From Serratia plymuthica (lineage in GTDB: Bacteria; Pseudomonadota; Gammaproteobacteria; Enterobacterales; Enterobacteriaceae), in assembly GCF_018336935.1 (NCBI RefSeq), contig NZ_CP068771.1, forward strand, positions 124,001-188,000: a DNA stretch of 64,000 nt. Direction: 5' to 3'. Of the stretch, positions 44,601 to 54,254 are shown piece by piece. The notes under the pieces were generated by a model. That model saw only the letters and a program-made list of their open reading frames with translations, had not been told where the DNA came from and ran no database searches. The translations under genes were made by a program, and so were the position numbers. The stretch's first letter is position 1, and each line of letters starts with the position of its first letter.

Positions 44601-44999
44601 CGTGCGCTCCTGTTCTTGCTGCAGCAGACGCGCCTGTTCCAGCAACAGGCTGCTGGTTTGCAGGATCTGTTGTTCCAGATCGCTGGCGGGCAGGTTGTCG
44701 CCATTCGGCAGGATTTTGTTGTCTTCCAGCGTCAGCTGACGGCGCAGTTCCTGCGTCATCTTCGGGAAATCGTCGATCACCCGTTGATACTGTTCGGAGC
44801 GCGACATCGACTCCTTGCGCTCCGACAGCCAGTTGAGGGCGCTTTGCAGCGCCTCGGTGGTTTCCGCCTGATTAGGCGCGTTTTTGCTGCTCTCTGCCTG
44901 CTTCAGCTCCTGTTTGAGCTGAGTCTCTGTGGGCACCGCGGCGGCCAGCACCGGTTGAGACAGTAAACAACCGAGCAGTAGCGTGATAATCAGGCGCAC
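41652..44999 (-). CDS. mscM: Miniconductance mechanosensitive channel MscM (YjeP)
   Basis: The large MscS-family channel releases solutes on hypo-osmotic shock. It is 1115 aa from the GTG at 44999 (VRLIITLLLGCLLSQPVLA signal peptide, matching E. coli); an in-frame ATG at 45068 would add residues inside psd. It has a long periplasmic coiled-coil region (to about residue 450), about eleven membrane spans, and the C-terminal MscS domain (LQWVVTALSVGLGFGMQEIF, then PIRIGDTVTIRNLTGTVTKI). AAAGGAATTGACGCC precedes the GTG. It follows psd by 13 bases in the same operon, as in E. coli. Confidence 0.95.
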   Translation of the reverse strand: MRLIITLLLGCLLSQPVLAAAVPTETQLKQELKQAESSKNAPNQAETTEALQSALNWLSERKESMSRSEQYQRVIDDFPKMTQELRRQLTLEDNKILPNGDNLPASDLEQQILQTSSLLLEQARLLQQEQERTREISDSLGQLPQQQTDARRSLTEVQRRLQAQPANPTTPHAQATLALLQTEAAARKAKVDELELAQLSANNRQELARMRAEVYKKRHEKLDVQLQALRNNLNAQRQREAELALEKTEQLAEQNGDLPKSISQQLQINRELSAALNNQAQRMDLISSQQRQAAAQTLQVRQALSTIIEQAQWLGSSSALGETLRAQVATLPEMPKPQQLDGDMAQLRVQRLQFESQLEKLSQREFKRDDGSELTSAERRIVEAQLRTQRDLLNSLLSGCDTQILELTKLKVANTQLIEALNEIKDATHRYLFWVPDVNPITLSYPINVAHDLTRLLSLDTLAQLGGAFMMMVTSKETLIPIFGALLLVIFSISSRKHYHAFLARANSRVGKVTQDEFFLTMRTVFWSILVAMPLPVLWAALGFGLQSAWNYPVAEAIGKGVTATLPILWICMICAAFAHPQGLFIVHFRWPVKQVSRAMRYYKMSIWLIVPLIMALITFDSLKEREFANTLGRLCFILLCLALAIVTNSLKRAGIPLYLDKKGSGENMVNTALWGLLLSAPVLAALASAVGYLTTSQALLARLETSVAIWFFLLVIYHIIRRWMLIQRRRIAFDRAKQRRADILAQRARGEEETPHTPNSTEGSMDVDDSEIDLDTISAQSLRLVRSILTMIALVSVIVLWSEIHSAFAFLENISLWDVTSTVNGVETAHPITLGAVLIAILVLIVTMQLVRNLPALLELAVLQHLDLTPGTGYAITTITKYLLLLFGAILSFSWIGIEWSKLQWVVTALSVGLGFGMQEIFSNFISGLIILFEKPIRIGDTVTIRNLTGTVTKINTRATTISDWDRKEIIVPNKAFITEQFVNWSLSDNLTRVVLTVPAPGDANSEEVTKILLNAAERCSLVLDNPAPEVYLVDLQQGIQIFEMRIYAAEMGHRMPLRHEIHQLILAGYREHGITLPYPPFQVRSETLSRLTSNGRTPPSTPPPNTKRESGGL

Positions 45000-45012
45000 G
45001 GCGTCAATTCCT

Positions 45013-45906
45013 TTAGATCTGCGGCGTTGCTGCGGCTGGCGCAGCCGGGATTTCGGCAAAGGCTTCACCCATGCGGGTGACGGTACCGTTATTCAACTGC
45101 GGAGCGAACTGCACGCTGCCTGGGGTAAACAGGTTGATGACGGTGGAACCGAGCTTGAAGCGGCCCATCTCGGCGCCTTTTTCCAGTACGATTGCGCCTT
45201 CAGCGCCTTCTGCCGGATAGGTCCAGCGTTTGATGACGCCTTCGCGCGGCGGCGTTACGGTGCCGGCCCAAACGGTTTCAATGCTGCCGACAATGGTGGC
45301 CCCCACCAGGATCTGCACCATTGGCCCGATAGCGGTATCAAATACGCAGATCACGCGCTCATTGCGCGCGAACAGGTTCGGCACGTTGGCGGCGGTCAGC
45401 GGATTTACCGAGAACAGATCGCCCGGAACGTAAATCATTTCACGCAGCACGCCGGCGCACGGCATGTGGACGCGGTGATAATCACGTGGGGCCAAATAAG
45501 TGGTGGCGAACAGGCCGTTACGGAAGGGTTCCGCCAGCATGTAGTTGCCGGCCAGCAGCGCTTCCAGGCTGTAGTGATGGCCCTTGGCCTGGAAGATCTG
45601 ATCTTCGCGGATCGGGCCGAGCTGGCTGATAGCGCCGTCGGCAGGCAGCGCCAGCCAGTTGGCTTCGCCGATGATGGGGCGCGCGCCATCACGCAGCGGG
45701 CGTACGAAGAATTCGTTAAAAGTGGCGTAGGAGGTCAGCTCTGGCTGTTGCGCTTCCTGCATATTCACGCGGTAATAGCGTGCGAAACCCTTCAGTACAA
45801 GCTGGGTGAGCCAGCCGGCCTGTTTGTCTGCGCCCCAGCCGGCCAGACGGGTCAGTGCCAGCTTCGGCAACCAATACTGCAATTTTATCTTGATGCTATC
45901 CAGCAC
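45013..45906 (-). CDS. psd: Phosphatidylserine decarboxylase proenzyme
   Basis: Psd makes phosphatidylethanolamine in the inner membrane. The 297-aa proenzyme self-cleaves at LGST (FKLGSTVIN), leaving a pyruvoyl group on the Ser-derived end. It has the family pattern [34 protein letters not shown] and [12 protein letters not shown]. The GTG at 45906 ([20 protein letters not shown]) follows AGAGGTTAAT and matches the E. coli start; an earlier in-frame start at 45966 would add 20 unrelated residues. The C-terminal tail is shorter than in E. coli. Confidence 0.96.
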   Translation of the reverse strand: MLDSIKIKLQYWLPKLALTRLAGWGADKQAGWLTQLVLKGFARYYRVNMQEAQQPELTSYATFNEFFVRPLRDGARPIIGEANWLALPADGAISQLGPIREDQIFQAKGHHYSLEALLAGNYMLAEPFRNGLFATTYLAPRDYHRVHMPCAGVLREMIYVPGDLFSVNPLTAANVPNLFARNERVICVFDTAIGPMVQILVGATIVGSIETVWAGTVTPPREGVIKRWTYPAEGAEGAIVLEKGAEMGRFKLGSTVINLFTPGSVQFAPQLNNGTVTRMGEAFAEIPAAPAAATPQI

Positions 45907-45982
45907 ATTAACCTCTTGAATCAGGGTAAAGGGCGCGCATTGTAACGGTGGCGCTGCCACTGTCAACGCCCGCCCGCAACGA

Positions 45983-47032
45983 TCAGTCTGCGGCGTCCGT
46001 GAGGTTTTTGCGAACCTTCACCTGCGCCATGCTTTCCAGAATGCGGTGGTAGTTGTCGAAACGCTCTTTTGCGATATCGCCTTTTTCCACCGCCGCGCGG
46101 ATGGCGCAACCTGGGTCGGTGTCGTGGCGACAGTCGCGGAATTTACAGCCGCCTAAATAGTCACGGAATTCGACATAGGCTTGGGTGATTTGTTCCGGAT
46201 CCAGATGCCACAGACCAAATTCACGGACTCCAGGGGAGTCGATCACATCGCCGCCGTGCTGGAAATGGTACAGCCGCGCGGCGGTGGTGGTATGTTGCCC
46301 CAGGCCGGAGACATCGGAAACCTGATTTACCAGAATTTGCTTATCGCTTGGCGGCAGCAGGGCGTTCAGCAGGCTGGACTTGCCCACGCCGGACTGGCCG
46401 GCGAAGATACTGATACGGTCGGCCAGAGCCTGTTCAAAGGCTTCCATGCCTTCGCGCGTCTGGCTGGAGACTTCCAGCACCCGGTAACCGATATGGCGGT
46501 AAATCGCCATCATGCCGTCGACTACCTTGCGCGCCGGCGGATCCAGCAGATCGATTTTGTTCAGAACGATCAGCGGTTCGACCTCGAGCGTTTCGCACGC
46601 CACCAGGTAGCGATCGATCATATTCAGCGAAAGCTCCGGCAGGATCGCCGAAACGATAACGATCTGATTGATATTGGCGGCGATCGGCTTCACGCCGTCG
46701 TAGAAATCGGGGCGGTTCAGCACCGAGGTACGCTCATGAACCGCCTCGACGATGCCCTTGACCCCTTCATGAGTACCCACGCCGGGACGCCACACCACGC
46801 GATCGCCGGTTACCAGCGAACGCAACGTGCGGCGAATGTTGCAGCGATGCTGGGTGCCATCCGCGGCTTCAACATCGGCGTGCATGCCGAAACGGCTGAT
46901 GACGATGCCGTCTTGCGGCTCTCCCAGTTGGGAATCATCCAGTTCCGGTTTGTTATCAGTGCGCTTCAGGCGACGCTGATGGTTCGCCTGTACGCGGCGT
47001 TGTTGACCTTTGGACAGTTTGTTCTTAGTCAC
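45983..47032 (-). CDS. rsgA: Ribosome small-subunit biogenesis GTPase RsgA
   Basis: RsgA is a circularly permuted GTPase that acts late in 30S maturation. The 349-aa protein has an N-terminal OB fold, G motifs in the order G4 (LNKIDL), G1 ([12 protein letters not shown]), G3 (DSPGVREF), and a C-terminal zinc-binding region with [16 protein letters not shown]. Basic N-terminus [20 protein letters not shown] as in the family. It heads rsgA-psd-mscM, divergent from orn. Confidence 0.97.
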   Translation of the reverse strand: MTKNKLSKGQQRRVQANHQRRLKRTDNKPELDDSQLGEPQDGIVISRFGMHADVEAADGTQHRCNIRRTLRSLVTGDRVVWRPGVGTHEGVKGIVEAVHERTSVLNRPDFYDGVKPIAANINQIVIVSAILPELSLNMIDRYLVACETLEVEPLIVLNKIDLLDPPARKVVDGMMAIYRHIGYRVLEVSSQTREGMEAFEQALADRISIFAGQSGVGKSSLLNALLPPSDKQILVNQVSDVSGLGQHTTTAARLYHFQHGGDVIDSPGVREFGLWHLDPEQITQAYVEFRDYLGGCKFRDCRHDTDPGCAIRAAVEKGDIAKERFDNYHRILESMAQVKVRKNLTDAAD

Positions 47033-47218
47033 TGCGCCTCACTTGAATCGGCTTTTATCGCTCGTGGCGACCAAAAAGGCTATGATACACGCTATTTTAT
47101 ATTAAATAACCGTTGTTAGCCGCTACGCACCGCGTATCGCCGCCGGCAAAAACAGCCGGTGCCGGTCGCCGCCTTGCCCACGCTTTGTTTATCTTTCGGC
47201 TTTTACGCAGGAAATATC

Positions 47219-47764
47219 ATGACAGGAAACGAAAACAACCTGATTTGGATCGATCTGGAGATGACCGGCTTGGATCCGGAGCGCGATCGCATTATCGAGA
47301 TCGCCACGCTGGTTACCGACGCCAATCTGAACATTCTCGCTGAAGGGCCGACAATCGCCGTACATCAATCCGACGAACAGCTTGGTCTGATGGACGACTG
47401 GAACGTGCGCACCCATACCGGCAGCGGGCTGGTGGAGCGGGTAAAAGCCAGCCGTTTCGACGATCGCGCCGCCGAACTGGAAACCCTCGCTTTCCTCCAG
47501 CAATGGGTGCCGGCGGGCAAATCGCCAATTTGCGGCAATAGCATCGGTCAGGATCGCCGTTTCCTGTTTCGCTATATGCCCGAACTTGAAGCCTATTTCC
47601 ATTACCGCTATCTGGACGTCAGTACGCTGAAGGAGCTGGCGCGCCGCTGGAAACCGCAAATTCTCAGCGGTTTTAAAAAGCAGGGTACCCATCAGGCGAT
47701 GGATGATATCCGCGAGTCTGTGGCTGAACTGGCCTATTACCGCGAGCATTTCATCCAGTTGTGA
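47219..47764 (+). CDS. orn: Oligoribonuclease
   Basis: Orn is the essential 3'-5' exoribonuclease that degrades di- to pentanucleotides. The 181 aa equal E. coli. DEDDh residues are visible: [10 protein letters not shown] (Exo I), [11 protein letters not shown] (Exo II), [11 protein letters not shown] (Exo III). The ATG at 47219 follows CAGGAAATATC; the in-frame start at 47159 is rejected because the added residues are not part of the family. Confidence 0.97.
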   Translation: MTGNENNLIWIDLEMTGLDPERDRIIEIATLVTDANLNILAEGPTIAVHQSDEQLGLMDDWNVRTHTGSGLVERVKASRFDDRAAELETLAFLQQWVPAGKSPICGNSIGQDRRFLFRYMPELEAYFHYRYLDVSTLKELARRWKPQILSGFKKQGTHQAMDDIRESVAELAYYREHFIQL

Positions 47765-47890
47765 TGGTCGCTCAGGCCCCTTTGGGGGCCCGTACCGTGA
47801 AAAGCTTTCGATCCCGCCGATTAATTATTAGCCAGTTTGGCGATTTAATAGGCAATCAAACAAAAAACGCGTTTTTTTGCTTTCAGGGGC

Positions 47891-47918
47891 TTGCGACAAA
47901 AAGGATTTCTCGTATAAT
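47891..47918 (+). promoter_or_regulatory. Promoter of tRNA-Gly copy 1
   Basis: TTGCGA (47891-47896), a 16-base spacer and TATAAT (47913-47918), followed by a GC-rich discriminator (GCGCACCCCG) as expected for a stringently controlled stable-RNA promoter. Confidence 0.82.
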
Positions 47919-47971
47919 GCGCACCCCGTACCGATGAAGAATTTCGTTTAGTTCCGACATCAATACGCCGG

Positions 47972-48047
<76 letters not shown>

Positions 48048-48079
48048 AAATTATACGCTGCAGAGCCTTCTGCAGATGA

Positions 48080-48114
48080 CGAAGAAAGGGGCTTATGCCC
48101 CTTTCTTCGTTTTT
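48080..48114 (+). terminator. Terminator after tRNA-Gly copy 1
   Basis: CGAAGAAAGGGGC-ttat-GCCCCTTTCTTCG followed by TTTTT: a 13-bp perfect stem. It would stop transcription before copies 2 and 3. Confidence 0.92.
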
Positions 48115-48720
48115 GCGTTGGCGTCGAGTGCAATCGCAGCGCCACAGCAATGACGATTGGCCCGCCTCTCACCTTTACATGTTTCCCTTCAGCGACATTT
48201 CTTTCTGGGTAATGCCGTATCTGTGCCGTTCTTTTTCCGGCATCTCCAGGTCTGGCTTTCACTTCCACGGGTGTGTCTTTTAATAAAAAATTAATATGAC
48301 TTAGTTTATTCCATTTTTCATTTTTATATTTTTAATTCAAAAAATAAGGAGTGTCTGATTTTTTGTTTTTTGAGAAACTATCGTTTCTGTAATTTTAATT
48401 TTGGATGTTACATTGAATGAGGCCACGCAAGGAATATGACGCCGCTGGAATATAATGGCAGTGAATATCTATAAGGAAACCTATAGCCAGGCTCACTGCC
48501 CTCGACGGCATTGTTCGTTTTTGCATTGCAGGCCGCTTGAGTGCGTTGCCGGCAGGTGTGGCCTGGCGGGTTGCGTGCTAAAGACCGGGCTTCGATAGTG
48601 TTCGGCACTCGGAGCGTCATGAAATGGATTTTTGTCAGATGACCTTTTTGGCACGTTACGAAGCGATTCAATGACTTTTGAATCGCTGCCAGCGCGTGCA
48701 GAAGGCTGGAGAAAATAATA
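48115..48720. other. AT-rich region upstream of the autotransporter, no gene seen
   Basis: About 600 bases between the tRNA terminator and the autotransporter start. The first half is very AT-rich and probably contains the promoter. The second half (48480-48700) is GC-richer but shows no frame with coding character. No integrase, transposase or direct repeat other than the tRNA itself was found. Confidence 0.5.
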
Positions 48721-51700
48721 ATGAATCATATATTTCTCAGCGTATTCAATTCGGCTTTACAGGTATTTCAAGCCGTATCTGAATTGACCTCAGGGCGCAG
48801 TAATAATGGCGGCAAGGAGATATCCGCCTCTTTGCCTCAGCCCCAGGTTTATCCTCTATTTCGTTATAGTGCCGTTATGCTGGCGCTATTCAGTTCGGGT
48901 TTCAGCGTTGCTGAGGAACATGGGCAAATCGTTTTGGACGATCCCAAAGGCAACGTCCAACTTATTCTCGCTCCCGGCGATACGGTGAATCACACTGGCC
49001 GCGGGGCCGCCGTTTTGGTGTCTCAGGTTGGCAATAGTTTTGCTGGCGACAACATCGCCATTCGCGCGGACTCCACTGATACCGGTGATACCCCCGCAGT
49101 GCTGGCCCGGGCCGGCGGCACGGCGTTTTTGAGCAATAGCGTCGTCGAGAGCGTCGGGACCGGCAATAATGCCCATGCACTGTATGCAAGAGATGTCGGC
49201 AGCAGCATTGCAGGCACGGGCGTCGCATTATCCACGGAAGGATTCAATTCGCACGGTGCGATGGCGCAGGCCGGAGGAAAGATCATATTAAATGGCGGGA
49301 CTATCGCGGTGACGGGGGTCTCAAGTCGCGGTTTGTACGCGAAAGACGCGAAAGCCAGCATTACGGCGAAAAACGTGACTATTACTTCAGCTAAAGGGGG
49401 AGGCGTCTACGCAGGGCCAGGGGCTTCTGTTCGTTTAGACCATTCGACCGTCACCACTCAAGGAGACAGTGAGGCGGCGCTTTATGCGAGTGGCGCAAAC
49501 GCGTTGATTGCTCTGCAGAATACCGACGTCTCTTCAGCAAAAGGGCCCGCCGTCATCGTACAGAGCGGCATCGTTGACATTACGGGTGGCACGCTGACTG
49601 CGGCGGGTGATGCGGTCAGACTGACGGCTCTCTATAACGGCCCTTCTCCCGTGATAACGATAAGCGACGCCAAACTGATTACAGGTGGCGAGTTTAGCTA
49701 TGGTCTCAACCTCAATGCGAAGAATTCGAGCGCTACCATTGCAAATGTGCAGATCCGTGCGCTGGGCCCTTATGGTTCCGGTGCCTGGTTACCTTCCGTC
49801 GGTACCCGCCTGACGGCAAACCGCTTCGATATCCGCGCCGATTATCTCGGTATAGATAACCGTGCAGGAACGGTCTTATTGGATGAGGGCGTCTTGACGA
49901 CGGAAGGCAGTAATGGCCATGCGCTTTATGTGGCAGCCTTAACCAATAATAAGGCCACAACCACGGCGAAAAAGGTGCAGATCGAAACACAGGGCGCGGG
50001 GGCTATCGGCGCTTTGTCACGATTCAGCGGATCGTCACTCGATCTTGAAGACGTGGACATCAAGACCTACGGCACCAAGGCTTACGGCCTCTATGCCGCC
50101 GGAAAAGGGGCCAGTCTGACGGCGCGTAACACTAGGGTCACTACCTCAGGGGCTTCCTCGGCCGGTTTGTTCATCGGCAACAGCCCAACGGTCAACTTGA
50201 ATAATGTCCAATTAACGACGACAGGGGTGCAATCACAGGGTATCTGGAGCTACGCCACTGCCGAGGATATCACTAATACTCTCTTTTTGGCCGAGGGGTC
50301 GCGGGTCGATACGCAAGATGGCCTGGGGTTGTTTGCCAACGGTGGCAATCATGCGTTCTTCCTGGAGCATTCAGTCATCACGGCAAGAACGGAAGGTGCC
50401 GAAGATCAAGGCATATTGCTGTATGCCAACTCTGCCAAGATTATCGATCAAGGCGAAGAGAAAGAGGTTAAAACGGGCACTGTCTTGTTGGATGCGAAGC
50501 ATAGCCAACTAACGGGCGATATTCTGATAGATAGCGGTTCTGCCAAGATTTTATTGAGCAACGGTTCCCAGTGGGTCGGCGCCGTGAACCAACGCGAACA
50601 AGGTCGAGTTAGTCTTTTGTCATTGGATAGCGGCAGTGGCTGGAATGTACGGAATAATTCCACGCTGGAGATATTGAAAAATGACGGCACAGTGGCTTTC
50701 TTGGCGCCAGGTGGCAACGGCCATTTCAAAACGGTGGCGGTTAATCACTACCAGGGAGATGGAACGTTGGTGCTGAATACCCGGCTCGGTGATGACAATT
50801 CGCCGACCGATCGGCTGGTGATTGATGGTGGAAAGGCGGAAGGGAAAAGCCGATTACGCGTTATCAATGCCGGCGGTACCGGTGATTTTACTCAGCGTGG
50901 CATACGCCTGGTTGAGACGATTAACGGTGGCACAACGAATGTGGACGCGTTTCGACTTGATGCCGGCTCAACGGGTTATCGAGCGGGAACGGCCACTCTG
51001 GCCATTAATGGCTACGATTACAGTCTGGTTCGCGGCGGGAATAAAGGCGTGGCGGATGACTGGTACCTGACCTCGACTTATACGCCGCCGATAACGCCTC
51101 CAACGGTTGAGCCCCCGGTGGTAACGCCTCCAACGGTTGAGCCCCCGGTGGTAACGCCCCCAACGGTTGAGCCTCCGGTAGTAACGCCCCCAACGGTTGA
51201 GCCCCCGGTAGTAACGCCTCCAACGGTTGAGCCTCCGGTAGTAACGCCTCCAACCACAGTGCCGCCGCCAGTTGCACCGCCAGAGGAAATTGTTGTTCCC
51301 CCGGTGGTTCCCGGCATGAGCAATGTGTCACCGGAAAGCGGCGCTTATATCGGCAATCAGCTTGCCGGCGTCAGGCTGTTTATCCATAACCTGCGAGATC
51401 GCGTTCCCGTTTCTGCAGAGGGTCATCTTGCGCCAAACGAACCTGGGCTATGGGTCCGCACCCAGGGGCGACATGATAAAGGAATGCGTATGGCTGAGGG
51501 GCGGGTCGGTATGACATCGGATAGCTCTCTCCTGCAACTGGGTGGGGATGTGCTTCGCGTCCCTCTGAGGGAGAATGGCGCGGTTCACGTGGGCGTGATG
51601 AGCGGATACGGCACTGTGCGCACGGATTCCGTTTCCACTTTGATATTGCCGGATCGAGACAGCAGTGCGCAGGCCAAGGCAAAGGGGAAAATGTCGGGGT

Positions 51701-52284
51701 ATGCCGTGGGGGTGTATGCCACTCTTTACGAAAATGACGCGACACATCAAGGGGGTTATGCAGACGCCTGGTTGCAATATGGCCGCTATTCCAACCAAAT
51801 AGGCAGTGAGCTGGGATCAGCGAGTTACCACTCGAACGTGTGGTCCGCCTCGTTGGAGGCGGGTTATGCGGTGGCGTCATTCTCGGCCGGTTCCGCGTTG
51901 AGCGGCCTGGTAATGGAACCGAATGCCCAATTCGTCTACAGCAATTACCGCGCTTCGGATGCGGCATTGCAAGGAACGCGTATGAGGAGCGGTGCCGATA
52001 ACACTTGGCTTGCGCGCGCCGGCTTGCGCGTTTATCCCCAGCGCGAAACAGGCATTCGCCCATTTGTGGAAACCAACGTATTACATTATGGCGGAAAGGC
52101 ATCGGTGCAAATGGGAAGTTCCGCGTTGGATGCCGCACTGGCACGCAGCATGCTCGAGATGAAGCTCGGTGCGGCGGGAGATATTGAACAAAATCTTCAA
52201 GTCTCGGGGCATTTGTTCGGCCAGGCGGGCAATAATGGCCACCAGGGATATGGCGGGATGCTAAACATGCGTTATCGGTTTTAG
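48721..52284 (+). CDS. Type V secretion autotransporter with extended signal peptide and pertactin-like passenger
   Basis: The 1187-aa autotransporter has an N-terminal extended signal-peptide region (MNHIFLSVFNSALQVFQAVS, then ELTSGRSNNGGK) and a hydrophobic core (residues 50-62). The passenger is beta-helix-like, with many short repeats rich in Gly, Ala, Thr and Asn. Five copies of TPPTVEPPVV form a linker (51094-51243). The C-terminal beta-barrel (about residues 860-1187) ends in RYRF, the Phe expected for BAM recognition. No serine-protease or RGD motif was noticed, so adhesion or biofilm formation is the likely role. It lies between tRNA-Gly copies as an acquired gene; no partner gene is present. 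Confidence 0.9.
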   Translation: MNHIFLSVFNSALQVFQAVSELTSGRSNNGGKEISASLPQPQVYPLFRYSAVMLALFSSGFSVAEEHGQIVLDDPKGNVQLILAPGDTVNHTGRGAAVLVSQVGNSFAGDNIAIRADSTDTGDTPAVLARAGGTAFLSNSVVESVGTGNNAHALYARDVGSSIAGTGVALSTEGFNSHGAMAQAGGKIILNGGTIAVTGVSSRGLYAKDAKASITAKNVTITSAKGGGVYAGPGASVRLDHSTVTTQGDSEAALYASGANALIALQNTDVSSAKGPAVIVQSGIVDITGGTLTAAGDAVRLTALYNGPSPVITISDAKLITGGEFSYGLNLNAKNSSATIANVQIRALGPYGSGAWLPSVGTRLTANRFDIRADYLGIDNRAGTVLLDEGVLTTEGSNGHALYVAALTNNKATTTAKKVQIETQGAGAIGALSRFSGSSLDLEDVDIKTYGTKAYGLYAAGKGASLTARNTRVTTSGASSAGLFIGNSPTVNLNNVQLTTTGVQSQGIWSYATAEDITNTLFLAEGSRVDTQDGLGLFANGGNHAFFLEHSVITARTEGAEDQGILLYANSAKIIDQGEEKEVKTGTVLLDAKHSQLTGDILIDSGSAKILLSNGSQWVGAVNQREQGRVSLLSLDSGSGWNVRNNSTLEILKNDGTVAFLAPGGNGHFKTVAVNHYQGDGTLVLNTRLGDDNSPTDRLVIDGGKAEGKSRLRVINAGGTGDFTQRGIRLVETINGGTTNVDAFRLDAGSTGYRAGTATLAINGYDYSLVRGGNKGVADDWYLTSTYTPPITPPTVEPPVVTPPTVEPPVVTPPTVEPPVVTPPTVEPPVVTPPTVEPPVVTPPTTVPPPVAPPEEIVVPPVVPGMSNVSPESGAYIGNQLAGVRLFIHNLRDRVPVSAEGHLAPNEPGLWVRTQGRHDKGMRMAEGRVGMTSDSSLLQLGGDVLRVPLRENGAVHVGVMSGYGTVRTDSVSTLILPDRDSSAQAKAKGKMSGYAVGVYATLYENDATHQGGYADAWLQYGRYSNQIGSELGSASYHSNVWSASLEAGYAVASFSAGSALSGLVMEPNAQFVYSNYRASDAALQGTRMRSGADNTWLARAGLRVYPQRETGIRPFVETNVLHYGGKASVQMGSSALDAALARSMLEMKLGAAGDIEQNLQVSGHLFGQAGNNGHQGYGGMLNMRYRF
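51094..51243 (+). repeat. Five tandem 30-base repeats (Pro-rich linker)
   Basis: Units start at 51094, 51124, 51154, 51184 and 51214, each close to ACGCCTCCAACGGTTGAGCC plus CCCGGTGGTA. They are in frame and encode TPPTVEPPVV. A sixth unit is partial. Copies differ only at third positions, so the number may vary between strains. Confidence 0.92.
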
Positions 52285-52599
52285 TTGATATAACGCTACG
52301 CGTGTCCGGTCGGCAGGCCGGGCAGCGTAATCCGTTAGCGCCGATAGGCGGGCTGTCAGAGGATACCTTCGCTGACTTATTGAGCAAATGCTCCCTAATT
52401 TGCATTTTTCACCGTGCGGGGGGTTGCCAAGGAGCGATGACTAGTCCATAATGCAGTCCATTGATTCGAGAGTGATTAAAAACTTTATAGAAATCAATAA
52501 GATAGAGATAAATAATTTAATTTATTTCCTATTTGCTATTCAGCAAGGCTGCTTATGCGGCATGATGAATAAAAAAGTTTCAAGAAGTACCCATGCGAC
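52285..52599. other. Region between the autotransporter and tRNA-Gly copies 2-3
   Basis: 315 bases with no gene. It is AT-rich from 52460 onward. I found no promoter as good as that before copy 1; TTGCTA near 52535 has only a poor -10 partner. Confidence 0.5.
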
Positions 52600-52675
<76 letters not shown>

Positions 52676-52730
52676 AAAAATTCAAAGGCCATGTTGTTGC
52701 TTGATGGCCGGATGCTCAAAGCATCTCAAT

Positions 52731-52806
<76 letters not shown>

Positions 52807-53114
52807 ATTTTATCTTCGATTTACCTAAGCCCACGCCTTTACCGGCGCGGTTTTTTGCCTCCCCGTACACACCCCGTCAAAATGTTGTGAACAGAGTTAT
52901 CCACAGGTAGCGCTCATAATACCCTCAGTTCAAAAAATCAACGCCACAGAAATGAAATATATATCTAATTGATTTATAGCTATATTTTTTTATCGGAAAA
53001 CGTTATGCCGATCACTTGCTCTTTTTGTTGCACTTGAAAGACAAAGCATTTTTATTTTTATGCACAAATCCACAGAGCGACTATCGGGAACGGAACAACG
53101 GATCCGACAGGGTT
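52807..53114. promoter_or_regulatory. Possible datA-like DnaA-titration locus
   Basis: In E. coli the datA locus lies between the tRNA-Gly genes and queG. In the same place here are perfect DnaA boxes TTATCCACA (52897-52905) and TTATGCACA (53058-53066), a degenerate AAATCCACA (53066-53074), and, inside the queG end, TTTTCCACA (53137-53145), within AT-rich DNA. No gene is seen. No clear IHF site was recognised. Confidence 0.5.
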
Positions 53115-54254
53115 TTATGCATCCCTCGGTAATCCTTTTTCCACAGCCCGTATCAATCGTTTTTTCTGCGTTGTCTGCACTTCTACGCCCTGCGCTTCCC
53201 GTCGCGCCAATTGCTGCTCAAGCGCCCAGTCAATATGCTCGTCCAGCATGGGATCCTGGCGCAGCCTGGAACGTAACGCTATCACTACGGCATCCTGATA
53301 AGGGGCATTGCCCAGCGCCACGGCAATATTGCGTAGCCAGCGCAAATGGCCGATACGCCGGATGGCGGAGCCTTCGGTGATGCGCAGGAATTTCTCTTCC
53401 GTCCAGCCGAACAGTTCAATCAACTGCGGCGCATGCAGCGCAGCGCGCGGGCTGAAATCATCTTCGTCGGTGAGCTGGGAAAAGCGATTCCACGGGCAGA
53501 TCAACTGGCAGTCATCACAGCCGTAAATGCGGTTACCCAGCAGCGGGCGAAATTCTTCCGGGATGGCGCCCTCAAGCTCGATGGTCAGATAGGAGATGCA
53601 GCGGCGAGCGTCCACGGTGTAAGGAGCGACAATCGCGCCGGTTGGGCAGGTGGTGATGCAGGCGACACAGCGGCCACACTGTTCCTGCTGCGGCTCATCT
53701 ACCGGTAGCGGCAGATCGATCAGAAGTTCTCCGAGAAAGAACCAGGAACCGGCTTCGCGATTGAGAATAAGTGAGTGCTTGCCAACCCAGCCAATGCCCG
53801 CCTTGGAGGCTAATGCGCGCTCCATCACCGGGGCCGAATCGACAAAGGGACGAAAATTCAGTTCGCCACAGTAAGCCTGGATCTGATCGCCGAGCTTTTT
53901 CAGCCGCTGGCGCAGCAATTTATGATAGTCCCGCCCCAGCGCATAGCGGCTGACGTAACCCAACTGCGGATTATTCAGGGTGCTGGCAAAGGCCGCTTTC
54001 GCCGGCAGGTAGTTCATGCGCACGCTGATCACCCGCAGCGTACCGGGCAGCAGCTCATGCGGCCGTGCGCGCAGCATGCCATGGCGCGCCATCCACTCCA
54101 TTTCGCCGTGGTATTGCTTGTCCAGCCATGCCTGCAACCTGGGTTCTTCGGCGCTCAGATCGGTATCGCAAATGCCTACCTGCTGGAATCCTAGCGATTG
54201 CCCCCATTGCTTGATATGTTGGGCGAGTTGATTGAGATCGAGGGGGTGTGTCAT
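53115..54254 (-). CDS. queG: Epoxyqueuosine reductase QueG
   Basis: QueG reduces epoxyqueuosine to queuosine in tRNA using cobalamin and two [4Fe-4S] clusters. The 379-aa protein has CGRCVACITTCPTGAI and CDDCQLICPWNRF as cluster motifs, and RYALGRDYHKLLRQRL and PFVDSAPVMERALA in the cobalamin domain. The ATG at 54254 ([18 protein letters not shown]) is used; an upstream in-frame start at 54281 would enter nnr. The start codons of queG and nnr overlap on opposite strands (CATG). Confidence 0.95.
   Translation of the reverse strand: MTHPLDLNQLAQHIKQWGQSLGFQQVGICDTDLSAEEPRLQAWLDKQYHGEMEWMARHGMLRARPHELLPGTLRVISVRMNYLPAKAAFASTLNNPQLGYVSRYALGRDYHKLLRQRLKKLGDQIQAYCGELNFRPFVDSAPVMERALASKAGIGWVGKHSLILNREAGSWFFLGELLIDLPLPVDEPQQEQCGRCVACITTCPTGAIVAPYTVDARRCISYLTIELEGAIPEEFRPLLGNRIYGCDDCQLICPWNRFSQLTDEDDFSPRAALHAPQLIELFGWTEEKFLRITEGSAIRRIGHLRWLRNIAVALGNAPYQDAVVIALRSRLRQDPMLDEHIDWALEQQLARREAQGVEVQTTQKKRLIRAVEKGLPRDA

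Noticed and set aside
43647..44966. Long open frame opposite mscM (439 codons)
   Set aside because: Gln/Arg/Leu-rich translation typical of antisense to a coiled-coil gene; mscM is clearly the real gene.
48960..50000. Leftward frames inside the autotransporter gene
   Set aside because: Antisense frames of a repetitive passenger; no start signals or recognised products.
51094..51243. Tandem repeats as a CRISPR array
   Set aside because: The repeats have no spacers, are in frame and encode a Pro-rich linker.
53060..53380. Small rightward gene overlapping the queG end
   Set aside because: Most of it is antisense to queG; no ribosome-binding site; the free part contains the DnaA boxes.
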